Below are positions 26,282 to 34,842 of a stretch of DNA of 64,000 nucleotides, piece after piece. The notes under the pieces are model-generated. The model saw only the letters and a list, made by a program, of their open reading frames with translations. It had not been told where the DNA came from and did not search any database. Location: positions 62,001 to 126,000 of the forward strand of contig JAEUWI010000016.1 in assembly GCA_016791475.1 (NCBI GenBank). The letters run 5' to 3'. The first letter of the stretch is position 1. Every line of letters begins with the position of its first letter. The DNA is from Candidatus Hydrogenedentota bacterium. GTDB taxonomy: Bacteria > Hydrogenedentota > Hydrogenedentia > Hydrogenedentales > JAEUWI01. A program made the translations under genes and the position numbers.

Positions 26282-26806
26282 CTACCCCGACGACACGTCT
26301 CGTTTCCAATACGCCATCGCGATCCACAGCCCGAAGGGCAAGGTCAAAAAAAACTGCGAGATCGCGGTGGCGGCTTCGCTGTTCTCCGCGAGGGCCACGC
26401 CGAATCGCAGTGCGATCACCACATAGAAAGCGTGGCCCGCGACCAGAATCGCCGCGCCGGCGAGGGCACTGGTCACTCGCCGACGCCACGCCATTGCCGG
26501 TGTTGCGATCACGAGCGCGAGAAAAGGTGGCAGGTTGGTGATGAGGAGCGCGAACTTCATGCTCCGTTCGCGCTCACCCACAAAGAAGATCAGCAGGCTC
26601 TCCGTGTTGAATATACCGTGAACCTCCACATGGCCCGCGAGGATCGGCATGCCGAGGCCCCACTTCAATACGGTGCCGCAGACCTGCACCAGCAGCCAGC
26701 CATAGCCGGGCAGGGAAAGCCACCACAGGGGCGCGAGCACAAGGAGCGCCACGCAGAACTTCGCGCCGAAAGCCATCAGCATACGCCAGGGTAAGGGTTG
26801 GCTCAT
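26282..26806 (-). CDS. Exosortase-associated membrane protein
   Basis: 174 residues starting MSQPLPWRMLMAFGAKFC. Three or four hydrophobic helices: residues ~12-32, 85-105, 115-140 and 150-165. A loop has VEVHGIFNTESLLIFFVGERERSMKFALLITNLPP. It overlaps the exosortase gene by ATGA, so the two are co-translated. Small membrane proteins encoded next to XrtH-type exosortases are known; I assign this by context and topology, not by a sequence signature. Its role in sorting is not established. The stop abuts a 9-bp repeat array. Confidence 0.6.
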   Translation of the reverse strand: MSQPLPWRMLMAFGAKFCVALLVLAPLWWLSLPGYGWLLVQVCGTVLKWGLGMPILAGHVEVHGIFNTESLLIFFVGERERSMKFALLITNLPPFLALVIATPAMAWRRRVTSALAGAAILVAGHAFYVVIALRFGVALAENSEAATAISQFFLTLPFGLWIAMAYWKRDVSSG

Positions 26807-27411
26807 CCGGCGCCGCGCTCCCGGCCCAGTTCCGCCCAGGCCATCCAGACGATCACCACGAAGATGACATAGCCCGCCTGCCACACGTACTCGTGCACGA
26901 AGTTGAACCATTCGCCGCTCTTGTCCAGGGCGCCCAGGCAGGCGAGGCACGCGAGACGGGCGATGTTCACCAGATACATCAGCGGCAGTCCAAGCGCAAC
27001 GCCCCAGGCGCGATGTCGCCACGTCGCGGGAAAGGCCATCACGGCGGCACAGAAAATGGCCATTACTTCGATCGCACCGCACGAGGGTACTACGATGAAC
27101 GTGAAAGAAGCGCCGGGACTCCATGTAAAGTTTACGCGGGGGCCGTTTTCACCGTCGCGGGGGCGGGGCAATGCGCGGGCGCGCCAGGACTCCCAGGGGC
27201 TCAGGTTCTCCGCCCGGTATTTTTCCATCACGGCTTCGTCACCGACGAAGTCTAAGATCCAGGCGGTATGGCGCGCCACCGCGAACAAATACCAGTCGTT
27301 CGCCACGGTGTCGATGGCATAGCGGTAGCTGCCCAGCAGCCCGACGGTGCAAAGCGTGAAGACAGCCACAAAAGCCCACGGGCCGCGGGGCGCTTTGGGG
27401 GAGCCAGTCAT
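26803..27411 (-). CDS. Exosortase/archaeosortase family transpeptidase (XrtH-like)
   Basis: 202 residues from the ATG at 27411, with GAGGG about ten bases upstream. All three catalytic residues of the family are visible: Cys111 (VVPSCGAIE), Arg152 (NIARL) and His173 (FVHEYVW), each at a membrane-helix edge. About six hydrophobic segments place it in the inner membrane. Exosortases cleave short C-terminal sorting signals (PEP-CTERM and related) and attach proteins to the envelope. The compact size and adjacent small membrane gene resemble XrtH systems that use IPTLxxWG-CTERM targets. No protein in this window ends in such a signal. Confidence 0.8.
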   Translation of the reverse strand: MTGSPKAPRGPWAFVAVFTLCTVGLLGSYRYAIDTVANDWYLFAVARHTAWILDFVGDEAVMEKYRAENLSPWESWRARALPRPRDGENGPRVNFTWSPGASFTFIVVPSCGAIEVMAIFCAAVMAFPATWRHRAWGVALGLPLMYLVNIARLACLACLGALDKSGEWFNFVHEYVWQAGYVIFVVIVWMAWAELGRERGAG

Positions 27412-27616
27412 GAATGGGAGACCCTCGGGTGGGAGACGAAGCAGCGGCCCGGTGCCGCCGCTGGGTTGTAGCACAGCCCCGGCCCGGCCCGCAAGGGAAC
27501 TCCGCGGGGACGGGCCCGCGCGAGTCCATCCCCGTCGCCGCCTTGCCCCGGCGAATTTGATCATGCCATCATGGGGCACTCGACACCCATAATTCCCGAA
27601 CGGCAGCCCGACTACG

Positions 27617-29677
27617 ATGACCCTTGCTCCCCGAACCCTCGACAGTCCGATTTCCGTCCTGCCCGGCGCGGGGCCCAAACGCGTGGAGCAACTTCAGGGG
27701 ATCGGTATCGTCACCCTGCGCGATCTGCTGTATCATTTTCCACGCACCTACCAGGACCGGCGAACGATCACGCCCATCGCCCGTGCCGCAAAAGGGGAGA
27801 CGGTAACTATTCAGGCGCGCGTCGCGTCGGCGAAGAATATCCGCATGCGCGCCGGCGGTTCCATGGCCGTCGTGACTCTGGAGGACGAGTCGGGGACGAT
27901 TAAAGCCACTTTTTTTGGGCGAGGCTACCTGGCCACTTCGACCCTGCGCCCCGGAGTGACCGGGGTATTCTTCGGCGTCGTCGAGGAATACCAGGGCCTC
28001 GCGCTGAAGGGGCCCGAGTATGAAATCATCGAGGACGACGGGAGTTCCGGCACGCACACGGGGCGGATTGTGCCCATTTATCGACTCACCGAGAAGCTTA
28101 CCCAGCGGCTCCTGCGCGGTTGGATTCAAGATGTGCTATCCCTGGCCGACGGCGGCCTGCCCGAGACCCTGCCCGACACCGTGCGCGAAGCGGAGGGCCT
28201 GGGCGCGCTGACCGACTGCCTTCGCGAAGTACACTTTCCCCCCTCCCTGGAGGCGGCGGAATCCGCCCGGGCCCGGCTGGTTTTCGAGTCGCTGCTGATC
28301 ATCCAGCTTGGGGTGCTGCGCAAGCGAAGCCAGCGGCGGGTCGCGTCGGGAATCTCTCACACGATTAACGGCAGACTCCTTAAGGCCCTGCACGGCCAAC
28401 TTCCCTTCAGGCTAACCGACGCGCAGGACCGCTGTATTTCCGAGATTGTTCGCGACCTGGCCGAGCCCAGGCCCATGGTGCGTCTCATCCAGGGCGATGT
28501 GGGGTGTGGGAAAACGGTGGTGGCCGCCCACGCCGTGGCCGCCGCCCTCGATGGCGGCTACCAGGTCGCCTTCATGGCGCCGACCGAATTGTTGGCCGAA
28601 CAGCAGTACCAGAATTTTCTGAGGCTCTTTGAACCGTTGGACGTGCGGGTCGAACTGCTCACCGGCTCACTTCGCGGTGCGGGTGTCGTCCGCCGAGGCA
28701 TCGCCGCCGGCGCGGTCCAATTGGTAGTGGGAACCCAGGCCCTGTTTCAACAGAAGACGGAATTCGCACGACTCGGGCTCGTTATCATCGACGAGCAACA
28801 CCGCTTCGGGGTGCAGCAGCGCGAGGCCCTCGCGGCCAAGGGCGCCAGCCCCGACTTGCTCCACATGACCGCCACGCCCATACCCCGCAGTCTCGCCATG
28901 ACCCTTTATGGCGGCATGGACCTCTCCGTCATCGAGAGTCTGCCTCCCGGGCGCAGCCCCGTCAAAACGCGCTATATAACAGAGAACAAAGCGCTGGACT
29001 GCTATGCCTACCTCGCCCGGCAGGCCGAGCGGGGTTTCCAGAGTTTCGTCGTTTGCCCTCTGGTCGAAGCTTCGGAACTGCGCCAGGATAGTATAGCGGT
29101 TGAAGAGCACTTTGCGGATCTCTCCCAGGGTCCGCTGGCGGGCGTTCGGACCGGTTTTCTTCACGGGCGCCTGGACCCAGGCGATAAGGACGCCATCATG
29201 AAGCGCTTTGCCGCCGGGGAGATCGACGTACTCTTCAGTACCACGGTCATCGAAGTGGGCATCGACGTGCCCAACGCCACCACCATGGTCATCGAGAACG
29301 CCTCACAATTCGGCTTGACCCAGCTCCACCAGTTGCGTGGCCGGGTCGGGCGCGGCCACGAACAGTCGTATTGTTTTCTGATGGGCAAACCCGCCACGCC
29401 GGAGGGACGGGAACGAATCCGCATCTTTTGTGAAACCAGTAGCGGTTTTGACCTGGCCGAGGCCGACCTCCGGCTTCGCGGCCCCGGCGAAGTGACCGGG
29501 TATCGGCAGGCGGGGTTCGACGATCCCCATGCCGCCGTCTGGGCCACCGATGGCCGCCTGCTGGATCGAACCCGGCGCCGTGCCGAGGCCATTCTGGCCG
29601 AGGATCCGAACTTGGAGCAGGCGGGTTGGGCGCGCCTGCGGGGTCGAATTCTGGCGATGGAAGATTTGGCCCTGTAG
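27617..29677 (+). CDS. recG: ATP-dependent DNA helicase RecG
   Basis: 686 residues, normal for RecG. The N-terminal wedge/OB region is recognisable (VLPGAGPKRVEQLQGIGI, DLLYHFPRTYQDR). Walker A is GDVGCGKTVVA, the DEAH-like box is IDEQHRFGVQQR, then TATPIPRSLAM. The C-terminal helicase motifs include TTVIEVGIDVPNAT and QLRGRVGRG, plus the RecG C-terminal LRGPGEVTGYRQAG. It remodels stalled replication forks and Holliday junctions. Divergent from the exosortase operon with a 205-base gap. There is no clear ribosome site before the ATG. Confidence 0.95.
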   Translation: MTLAPRTLDSPISVLPGAGPKRVEQLQGIGIVTLRDLLYHFPRTYQDRRTITPIARAAKGETVTIQARVASAKNIRMRAGGSMAVVTLEDESGTIKATFFGRGYLATSTLRPGVTGVFFGVVEEYQGLALKGPEYEIIEDDGSSGTHTGRIVPIYRLTEKLTQRLLRGWIQDVLSLADGGLPETLPDTVREAEGLGALTDCLREVHFPPSLEAAESARARLVFESLLIIQLGVLRKRSQRRVASGISHTINGRLLKALHGQLPFRLTDAQDRCISEIVRDLAEPRPMVRLIQGDVGCGKTVVAAHAVAAALDGGYQVAFMAPTELLAEQQYQNFLRLFEPLDVRVELLTGSLRGAGVVRRGIAAGAVQLVVGTQALFQQKTEFARLGLVIIDEQHRFGVQQREALAAKGASPDLLHMTATPIPRSLAMTLYGGMDLSVIESLPPGRSPVKTRYITENKALDCYAYLARQAERGFQSFVVCPLVEASELRQDSIAVEEHFADLSQGPLAGVRTGFLHGRLDPGDKDAIMKRFAAGEIDVLFSTTVIEVGIDVPNATTMVIENASQFGLTQLHQLRGRVGRGHEQSYCFLMGKPATPEGRERIRIFCETSSGFDLAEADLRLRGPGEVTGYRQAGFDDPHAAVWATDGRLLDRTRRRAEAILAEDPNLEQAGWARLRGRILAMEDLAL

Positions 29678-29791
29678 GTTCTTGCTCGTGAAAACCGGAT
29701 CCGGCTATCATGCCCGGTACAGGGGCGGTTCCAGGTGCTCTCGGTGGCGCGGGGCGTATTGAGCATATCTGTTCAGTCGGAGTTCGGGTCT

Positions 29792-29821
29792 TTGAATCGT
29801 CAACAATCTTCTTGATACTAT
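29792..29821 (+). promoter_or_regulatory. Candidate promoter of the sigma-factor gene
   Basis: TTGAAT (29792-29797), 18-base spacer, TACTAT (29816-29821), about 100 bases upstream of the sigma-factor start. Plausible housekeeping-type promoter; unproven. Confidence 0.4.
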
Positions 29822-29923
29822 CTTTCGACGAGGTGGATGGGGCCGCCAGGGTGTGGGCCGGGTTTACCGGAACGGGCCAGGGCGGAGCTTGGGAATCCCC
29901 CCTTGACCGGTGGAAATCGTTTG

Positions 29924-30478
29924 GTGCAGCGCTCAAAAGAATTCGAAGAGCAAGTGTTGGAGCATATGGACATGCTCCACGCCGTCGCGCTGCGATTGAC
30001 CCGAAATTCCGCCGATGCCGAAGACTTGACCCAGAATACCCTTGTTAAGGCGCTTCGATTTCATGAAAAGTTCAAGGAAGGGACCTACATCAAGGCGTGG
30101 CTCCTGACCATTCTCCGGAATACCTTCATCAACGAGTACCGCAAGCGCTCCCGCACCCCCCTCTCGGTAGAACTGACCGGCACCGAAGCCGCCGAGCCCG
30201 CCGCCCTGCCCACCGGTGAGCAGGATCGCCTCCACAACATGATGGAACTCCTGGACGACGAGGTCCGCCTGGCGGTGGAGGAATTGCCGGACGATTTCCG
30301 GAATGCCGTCATCATGGCCGATCTGGAAGAGAAGTCGTACAAGGAGATCGCCGATTTTATGGGCTGTCCCATCGGCACGGTGATGTCGCGCCTTTATCGC
30401 GGCCGCAAGATTTTGCGGGAAAAGCTTTCGGGCTATGCCCACAACGTGCGCCTGGCCGGGAAATCCGACGAGCACTGA
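29924..30478 (+). CDS. RNA polymerase sigma factor, ECF/sigma-70 type
   Basis: 184 residues from a GTG at 29924, chosen because GGTGGA lies 9 bases upstream; a TTG one codon earlier is possible. The sigma2 region is LHAVALRLTRNSADAEDLTQNTLVKAL with the hallmark DAEDLTQ and KAWLLTILRNTFINEYRKRSR. The sigma4 region is ELPDDFRNAVIMADLEEKSYKEIADFMGCPIGTVMSRLYRGRKIL. It directs RNA polymerase to a specific promoter set. No anti-sigma gene is adjacent, which is unusual for ECF factors. It is convergent with trkH. Confidence 0.9.
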   Translation: MQRSKEFEEQVLEHMDMLHAVALRLTRNSADAEDLTQNTLVKALRFHEKFKEGTYIKAWLLTILRNTFINEYRKRSRTPLSVELTGTEAAEPAALPTGEQDRLHNMMELLDDEVRLAVEELPDDFRNAVIMADLEEKSYKEIADFMGCPIGTVMSRLYRGRKILREKLSGYAHNVRLAGKSDEH

Positions 30479-30487
30479 CGCGCCCTT

Positions 30488-31972
30488 TCAGGCGTGTTTC
30501 CAGAAGGCGGGCAGGAGGAGCACGCCGATGCAAAACAGTTCCAGCCGTCCCGCGGCCATGCAGATCGACAGGAACAGTTTTCCCTGGGTGGGGACCACGG
30601 CGAAACTCTCGATGGCGCCCAGATGTTCGAGTCCCGGTCCGACATTGTTCAGGGTCGTAATGACGGCGGTCGTCGCGGACTGAAAGGGGAGGCCGAGAAG
30701 GGACATATAGAGCGTTCCGGCGGCGACGATGACCATGTTGAGGAAGAAAAAGGCGTACACCGTCTGTTGCATCTGGGCATCGACAATCTGGCCATTGACC
30801 CGGATCGGTCGCACGGTCTTGGGGCGGAACGTGCTCTCCACGCGCCAGTAGGCCATCTTAAAGAGGATGATGAAGCGCACCACTTTTATCCCGCCCCCCG
30901 TGGATCCGGCGCATCCGCCGATGAACATGATCACGAGGAGGAGCGTGCGGGAGAAGTAGGGCCAATAGTCGAAGTCCTCCGTTCCGAAGCCCGTGGTAGT
31001 CATCAGAGAGACGGTAAGAAAGGTGGCGTGGCGGGCCGCATCCGCCGGCGAGTACTCGGGCGGGGGCTCCGGGCCGTCCAGCCCGACGCTCCCCTGAAAT
31101 CCGAGGAGGTTGACGGTGATCATGATGGACACGAGGGCGAGGACGAGGAAGTAGGCTTTGAACTCCGTGTTTTTCCAGGGTGCCCACCAGTCTCCCTTCA
31201 GCATGGCGAAGTAGATGCCGAAGTTTGCGCCGGCCAGGGCCATGAAAACAATGATGATGATTTCGATGGTGATACTGTCGAAGGCCGCGATGCTCGCATT
31301 GCGCGTGCTGAAGCCCCCCGTGGCCAGGGTGCTGAACGTGTGGGTGAGCGCGTCGAAGAGGTTCATCCCCGCCGCCATCAGGAGTACCGTCAGCACGACC
31401 GTCATCCCGACGTAGATTTTCCAGAGGGCGGAGGCGGTATCTCGGATTCGCGGACTCAGCCCCCGTGGATCGGGGCCGGGCGATTCCGTCTTGAACATCT
31501 GCTTGCCGCCTGCGCCCATGTAGGGCAGCACGGCGATAAAGAGCACGACGATTCCCATGCCGCCGAGCCAATGCGTGAAAGCGCGCCAGAAGAGTATCCC
31601 ATCCGGCACGCGCTCGATGTCCGGCAGGACGGTGGAGCCCGTCGTGGTGAGGCCCGACATGGCTTCGAAATAGGCGTCGGCGGGTCCCAGCACACCGGAG
31701 AAGACGAAGGGGCATGCGCTCAGGCCTGCGGCCATCAGCCAGCCGATACCCACCAGGGCCAGCCCTTCGCGCTGAAACATCTGGTCCCGGGCACCGCGTC
31801 CGGTGACGACCAGGGCGAGGCCGACGAGGGCGGAGACTGAGGCCGACTCGACCAGCGCGACGAGGGACTCCCAGTCCGCCATCACGGCCGCACACAGGAT
31901 GGACGGCAACATGGTGAGGCCGAGGAAGAGGGACAGGTGGCCGAGATAGCGGGCTACGATCCGGTGATTCAC
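30488..31972 (-). CDS. trkH: Trk/Ktr potassium uptake channel subunit
   Basis: 494 residues with about ten membrane helices in the M-P-M pore repeats of the TrkH/KtrB family. Selectivity-filter-like stretches include SGLTTTGSTVLPDI, TLATGGFSTRNASI, TTTGFGTEDFDYWP and GCAGSTGGGIKV. TrkH is the potassium-translocating subunit in the inner membrane and is gated by the cytoplasmic TrkA ring. The GTG start overlaps the trkA stop (GTGA), so the two are coupled. It faces the sigma-factor gene with nine bases between stops. Confidence 0.92.
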   Translation of the reverse strand: MNHRIVARYLGHLSLFLGLTMLPSILCAAVMADWESLVALVESASVSALVGLALVVTGRGARDQMFQREGLALVGIGWLMAAGLSACPFVFSGVLGPADAYFEAMSGLTTTGSTVLPDIERVPDGILFWRAFTHWLGGMGIVVLFIAVLPYMGAGGKQMFKTESPGPDPRGLSPRIRDTASALWKIYVGMTVVLTVLLMAAGMNLFDALTHTFSTLATGGFSTRNASIAAFDSITIEIIIIVFMALAGANFGIYFAMLKGDWWAPWKNTEFKAYFLVLALVSIMITVNLLGFQGSVGLDGPEPPPEYSPADAARHATFLTVSLMTTTGFGTEDFDYWPYFSRTLLLVIMFIGGCAGSTGGGIKVVRFIILFKMAYWRVESTFRPKTVRPIRVNGQIVDAQMQQTVYAFFFLNMVIVAAGTLYMSLLGLPFQSATTAVITTLNNVGPGLEHLGAIESFAVVPTQGKLFLSICMAAGRLELFCIGVLLLPAFWKHA

Positions 31973-33312
31973 GGTCGTTTCAGCAGTACTTTTCGGACGG
32001 CGTCGAGGGTTTTCGCTGCCACAATCAGGACTACCGAGTCGCCCGCCAGCAAGGTGTCGTTGCCGCTGGGGATCAAGACCTTGTCGCCACGCACGATGGT
32101 GCCGATCAGGGCGCCCCGGGGCATGCGCAGATCTTTGATTTCGCTGCCCAGCGCGGGGGAGCCTTCTTTGATGCCCAGTTCAAGGATTTCGACCTGGCCA
32201 TCGCCGAGAATCGCCAGGGACGTTACGTCGCCCCGGAACATCATTTTCAGAATTCGGTCGGCGATCGAGGCACGCGGCGTAACGGCGAGGTCAATACCCA
32301 GGCGCTTTACCAGGGGGGCAAAGTCGGGCTGGTGGACAATGGCCGCGACCGACTTGGCGCCCACCTCCTTCGCCAGCACCGCCGCCATGATGTTGCGCTC
32401 ATCGTCGCCCGTCGCCGCCACAAACAAATCCATGGTGTCCACATGTTCCTGCTCCAGGGAGACCCGCGAGGTAGCGTCTCGACAGACCACTTTGGCCTTG
32501 CCCAGTTTCTCGGCGAGGCGAGAGGAGCGTTCTTCATTGCGCTCGAAGACCTTCACGGTTTTCATCTTTCCTTCGAGGGCCTGGGCGAGGCGCAGTCCGA
32601 TCGTGCCGCCGCCCATGATCGCCACGCGCTGGGGCTTGATCTCTTCGCCGTGAAAGAGCTTCTGAATCTGGCGGAGGGCTTCGTGATTGCCGATCAGTGT
32701 CACCAGATCGCCGGGCAGCACCACCGAATCGCCGTGGGGGATGATGCAGACTCCGTCGCGCTCGATCACCCCGAGCAGCACCCCGCTGCCCGGTTTGATG
32801 ACGTCTTTGAGAGTTCTGCCGTCTGTGGTGGGCGATTTGGCGGCCCGCAATTGGAGCATCTGCGCCCGGCCGCGGCCAAATTCGAGTGAGGAGACGATGC
32901 CGGGATGTTCGATGTAGTTGGCGATTTCCAAGGCGGCCAGGGCGTCCGGGCTCAAAATATAGTCGATGCCCAGTACGGTCTCATAGAGGATGTTGGACTC
33001 CATGTACATGGGATTGTCCACCCGTGCCACGACCTTTTTGGCTCCCAGTCCTTTGGCGGTGGCCGCCGCGATGAGGTTTTTCTCGTCGTTGCCCATACTG
33101 GCGACGAATAGATCGGCGCTGCCCACGTTGAGCGACTGCAGGAGCAGCACGGAGGAACCGTCGCCGGTGGCGGTGCTGACGTCCAATGCATAGTCTATCT
33201 GCTCTATCATGTCCGGGTTCTGCTCGATTACCGTGACGTCCTGATGCTCCGAACTCAGCAATCGCGCCAGATGGAAGCCCACCCGTCCCCCGCCGGCGAT
33301 AAATATATTCAT
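31969..33312 (-). CDS. trkA: Trk potassium uptake regulatory NAD-binding protein
   Basis: 447 residues from the ATG at 33312, with GGAGGAG upstream. Longer in-frame starts would add unrelated sequence. Two RCK modules are seen: IFIAGGGRVGFHLA at the N-terminus and VAIMGGGTIGLRLAQ near residue 235. Each is followed by a TrkA-C domain with the RG-LIG/G-VLLG type strands (GVLLGVIERDG, GALIGTIVRGD). It binds NAD(H)/ATP and gates TrkH from the cytoplasm. First gene of the trkA-trkH pair. Confidence 0.92.
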   Translation of the reverse strand: MNIFIAGGGRVGFHLARLLSSEHQDVTVIEQNPDMIEQIDYALDVSTATGDGSSVLLLQSLNVGSADLFVASMGNDEKNLIAAATAKGLGAKKVVARVDNPMYMESNILYETVLGIDYILSPDALAALEIANYIEHPGIVSSLEFGRGRAQMLQLRAAKSPTTDGRTLKDVIKPGSGVLLGVIERDGVCIIPHGDSVVLPGDLVTLIGNHEALRQIQKLFHGEEIKPQRVAIMGGGTIGLRLAQALEGKMKTVKVFERNEERSSRLAEKLGKAKVVCRDATSRVSLEQEHVDTMDLFVAATGDDERNIMAAVLAKEVGAKSVAAIVHQPDFAPLVKRLGIDLAVTPRASIADRILKMMFRGDVTSLAILGDGQVEILELGIKEGSPALGSEIKDLRMPRGALIGTIVRGDKVLIPSGNDTLLAGDSVVLIVAAKTLDAVRKVLLKRP

Positions 33313-33594
33313 AATGCTCTTGCTCCTCCCAGGCTCCCGCCCTTGGTGAAGGGCGCATGGTCCTACAAAGGTCGCTCCCGAGTCAACCCCCCGACGCGGT
33401 GCACACGCGTCAATGAACGTTCCGAGCGCGGTCAGTGGCGCGATGTCCCTGAAACGCGCTATGCTGCGGCGAAGACACGGGCAGCTTCCGGGAGTACGCT
33501 TTTGACCGTAAAATACCATCGAAATGCCGAGCGACCAGTGACGCCACCCCGGCGGCAGACGCCCTGGATGCGTCAGGGTAGGCCCGTCGGTCGG

Positions 33595-33951
33595 ATGAGC
33601 CGCCGCCAGGCCATGTTTGTAATTGCAGGCTTTCTCCTTTCCGCCGTCCTGCTGAGCCAGCTCGCGGTACGGCGCGCCCGTCTGGATCCCTATGCGCTCC
33701 AGCCGGTGGTGCGTGGTGAGGGGGCCATCGTCTACACGACGCCGTTGGCGGAAGGCGGGGGCCTCGTGGGGCTTGAGGTCGCGGTGTCGGGGGAGAAAGT
33801 GCTTCCGGCGGAGTGGAGCATTCCCAAACCCTATTGGGATGTATTGACTGCCGGGGAGCGTCTGGCGGTGGTTTATCAGGTTCACCCGGACGGTTCGGCC
33901 CTCCGGGTGATCGAGTGCGGGATAGTTGCGCTGCCAGACCGGATTCGCTAA
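33595..33951 (+). CDS. Small membrane-anchored protein of unknown function
   Basis: 118 residues from the ATG at 33595; an ATG at 33568 in the same frame is possible. A single N-terminal helix (AMFVIAGFLLSAVLLSQLAV) is followed by a ~90-residue soluble domain with GAIVYTTPLAEGGGLVGLEVAVSGEKV and a conserved-looking end. Probably tethered on the periplasmic side. First of five same-strand genes running to 38045. I do not recognise it. Confidence 0.45.
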   Translation: MSRRQAMFVIAGFLLSAVLLSQLAVRRARLDPYALQPVVRGEGAIVYTTPLAEGGGLVGLEVAVSGEKVLPAEWSIPKPYWDVLTAGERLAVVYQVHPDGSALRVIECGIVALPDRIR

Positions 33952-34036
33952 GCTAGGAGCCTGCGGCGGCATAACGCATGAACCCGCGCCACACCGACTT
34001 ACAAGCTCCTGGCCCCAACCGAAATCTATCGTCATC

Positions 34037-34528
34037 ATGAGTCTCACGCCCGAAGAAATGCGCCGCATATTCCGAGGCACGGTCATTGTACGCAAGCCGA
34101 CCTACGGAATAGTCCGTGGTTATCACGAGCTGCCCTACATCTGCCTGGGACCGTCTTTTGAATCCGGTTACGAGACCACCAAGGTGACCGGCAAAGTTCA
34201 AGTGTCGCCCCAGTTTCTGATCCGTCCGTCCCACTATTCGCCGAGCTACCAAGACATTTTCGGCAGTGACAACGTGGATATGGCCCTGTCCGGTCGTATT
34301 TTCGGGTATATGGGATTCCCGCGCAAGCCCATGGAATGCAAATCCGAGTATCTGGAGATCGCCCACGGCAACGAAGCGGTGGACGACCTGCTCTCGACCT
34401 GCCTGGACGAACTGGAACGCCGCGAAGACATCACGACCGGCGTTCTGATCTCGCCGGACAACCGCTATTTCCCCATTTCCGTCGAGCGCTTCATCAGCGC
34501 CGTACTGGACGACGAATTTTCTCTGTGA
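34037..34528 (+). CDS. Conserved hypothetical cytoplasmic protein
   Basis: 163 residues, no signal peptide or membrane segment. Two features stand out: an N-terminal beta-rich half (TYGIVRGYHELPYICLGPSFESG) and a C-terminal helical half with DDLLSTCLDELERREDITTGV. The composition and codon use match the neighbours, so it is probably real. Starts 85 bases after the preceding small membrane protein. Family unknown. Confidence 0.5.
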   Translation: MSLTPEEMRRIFRGTVIVRKPTYGIVRGYHELPYICLGPSFESGYETTKVTGKVQVSPQFLIRPSHYSPSYQDIFGSDNVDMALSGRIFGYMGFPRKPMECKSEYLEIAHGNEAVDDLLSTCLDELERREDITTGVLISPDNRYFPISVERFISAVLDDEFSL

Positions 34529-34561
34529 CTCCCCGCGGCGCACGCCTGAAGGAAATCGAAC

Positions 34562-34834
34562 ATGAAAACCGCCTATGAACTCGCCATGGAACGCCTCGAA
34601 GCGGCTTCGGGCCCCACGCGAAAGCTCAACGAAGAGGAGAAGTCGGCACTCGCCGAAATCGACAGCAGGTACGATGCGCAGATTGCGGCCCTGCGCTTCG
34701 ATTTTGAGGCGCAGATTGCCTCGGCCACCACGCGCGAGTCCTACCTGGCGTTGAAAGAAGAAATGGCCCGGGAGATCAACGCCGCGGAAGAGCGCCGGAC
34801 CCACGCCAAAGACGCCATCTGGGGTACGGACTGA
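34562..34834 (+). CDS. Small charged coiled-coil protein of unknown function
   Basis: 90 residues, nearly all helical and Ala/Glu/Arg-rich (EEKSALAEIDSRYDAQIAAL, LKEEMAREINAAEERR), so a coiled coil is likely. No Cys and no signal. It is 33 bases after the previous gene and 8 bases before the next, suggesting an operon. It could be a scaffold or structural helper. No recognised family. Confidence 0.55.
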   Translation: MKTAYELAMERLEAASGPTRKLNEEEKSALAEIDSRYDAQIAALRFDFEAQIASATTRESYLALKEEMAREINAAEERRTHAKDAIWGTD

Positions 34835-34842
34835 TCCTGCCC

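Noticed and set aside
26027-26794. Open frames with repeating MDNGQWT or SIVHCPL peptides
   Set aside because: They are produced by the 7-bp tandem array, which is open in every frame; no start signal or non-repeat domain supports a protein.
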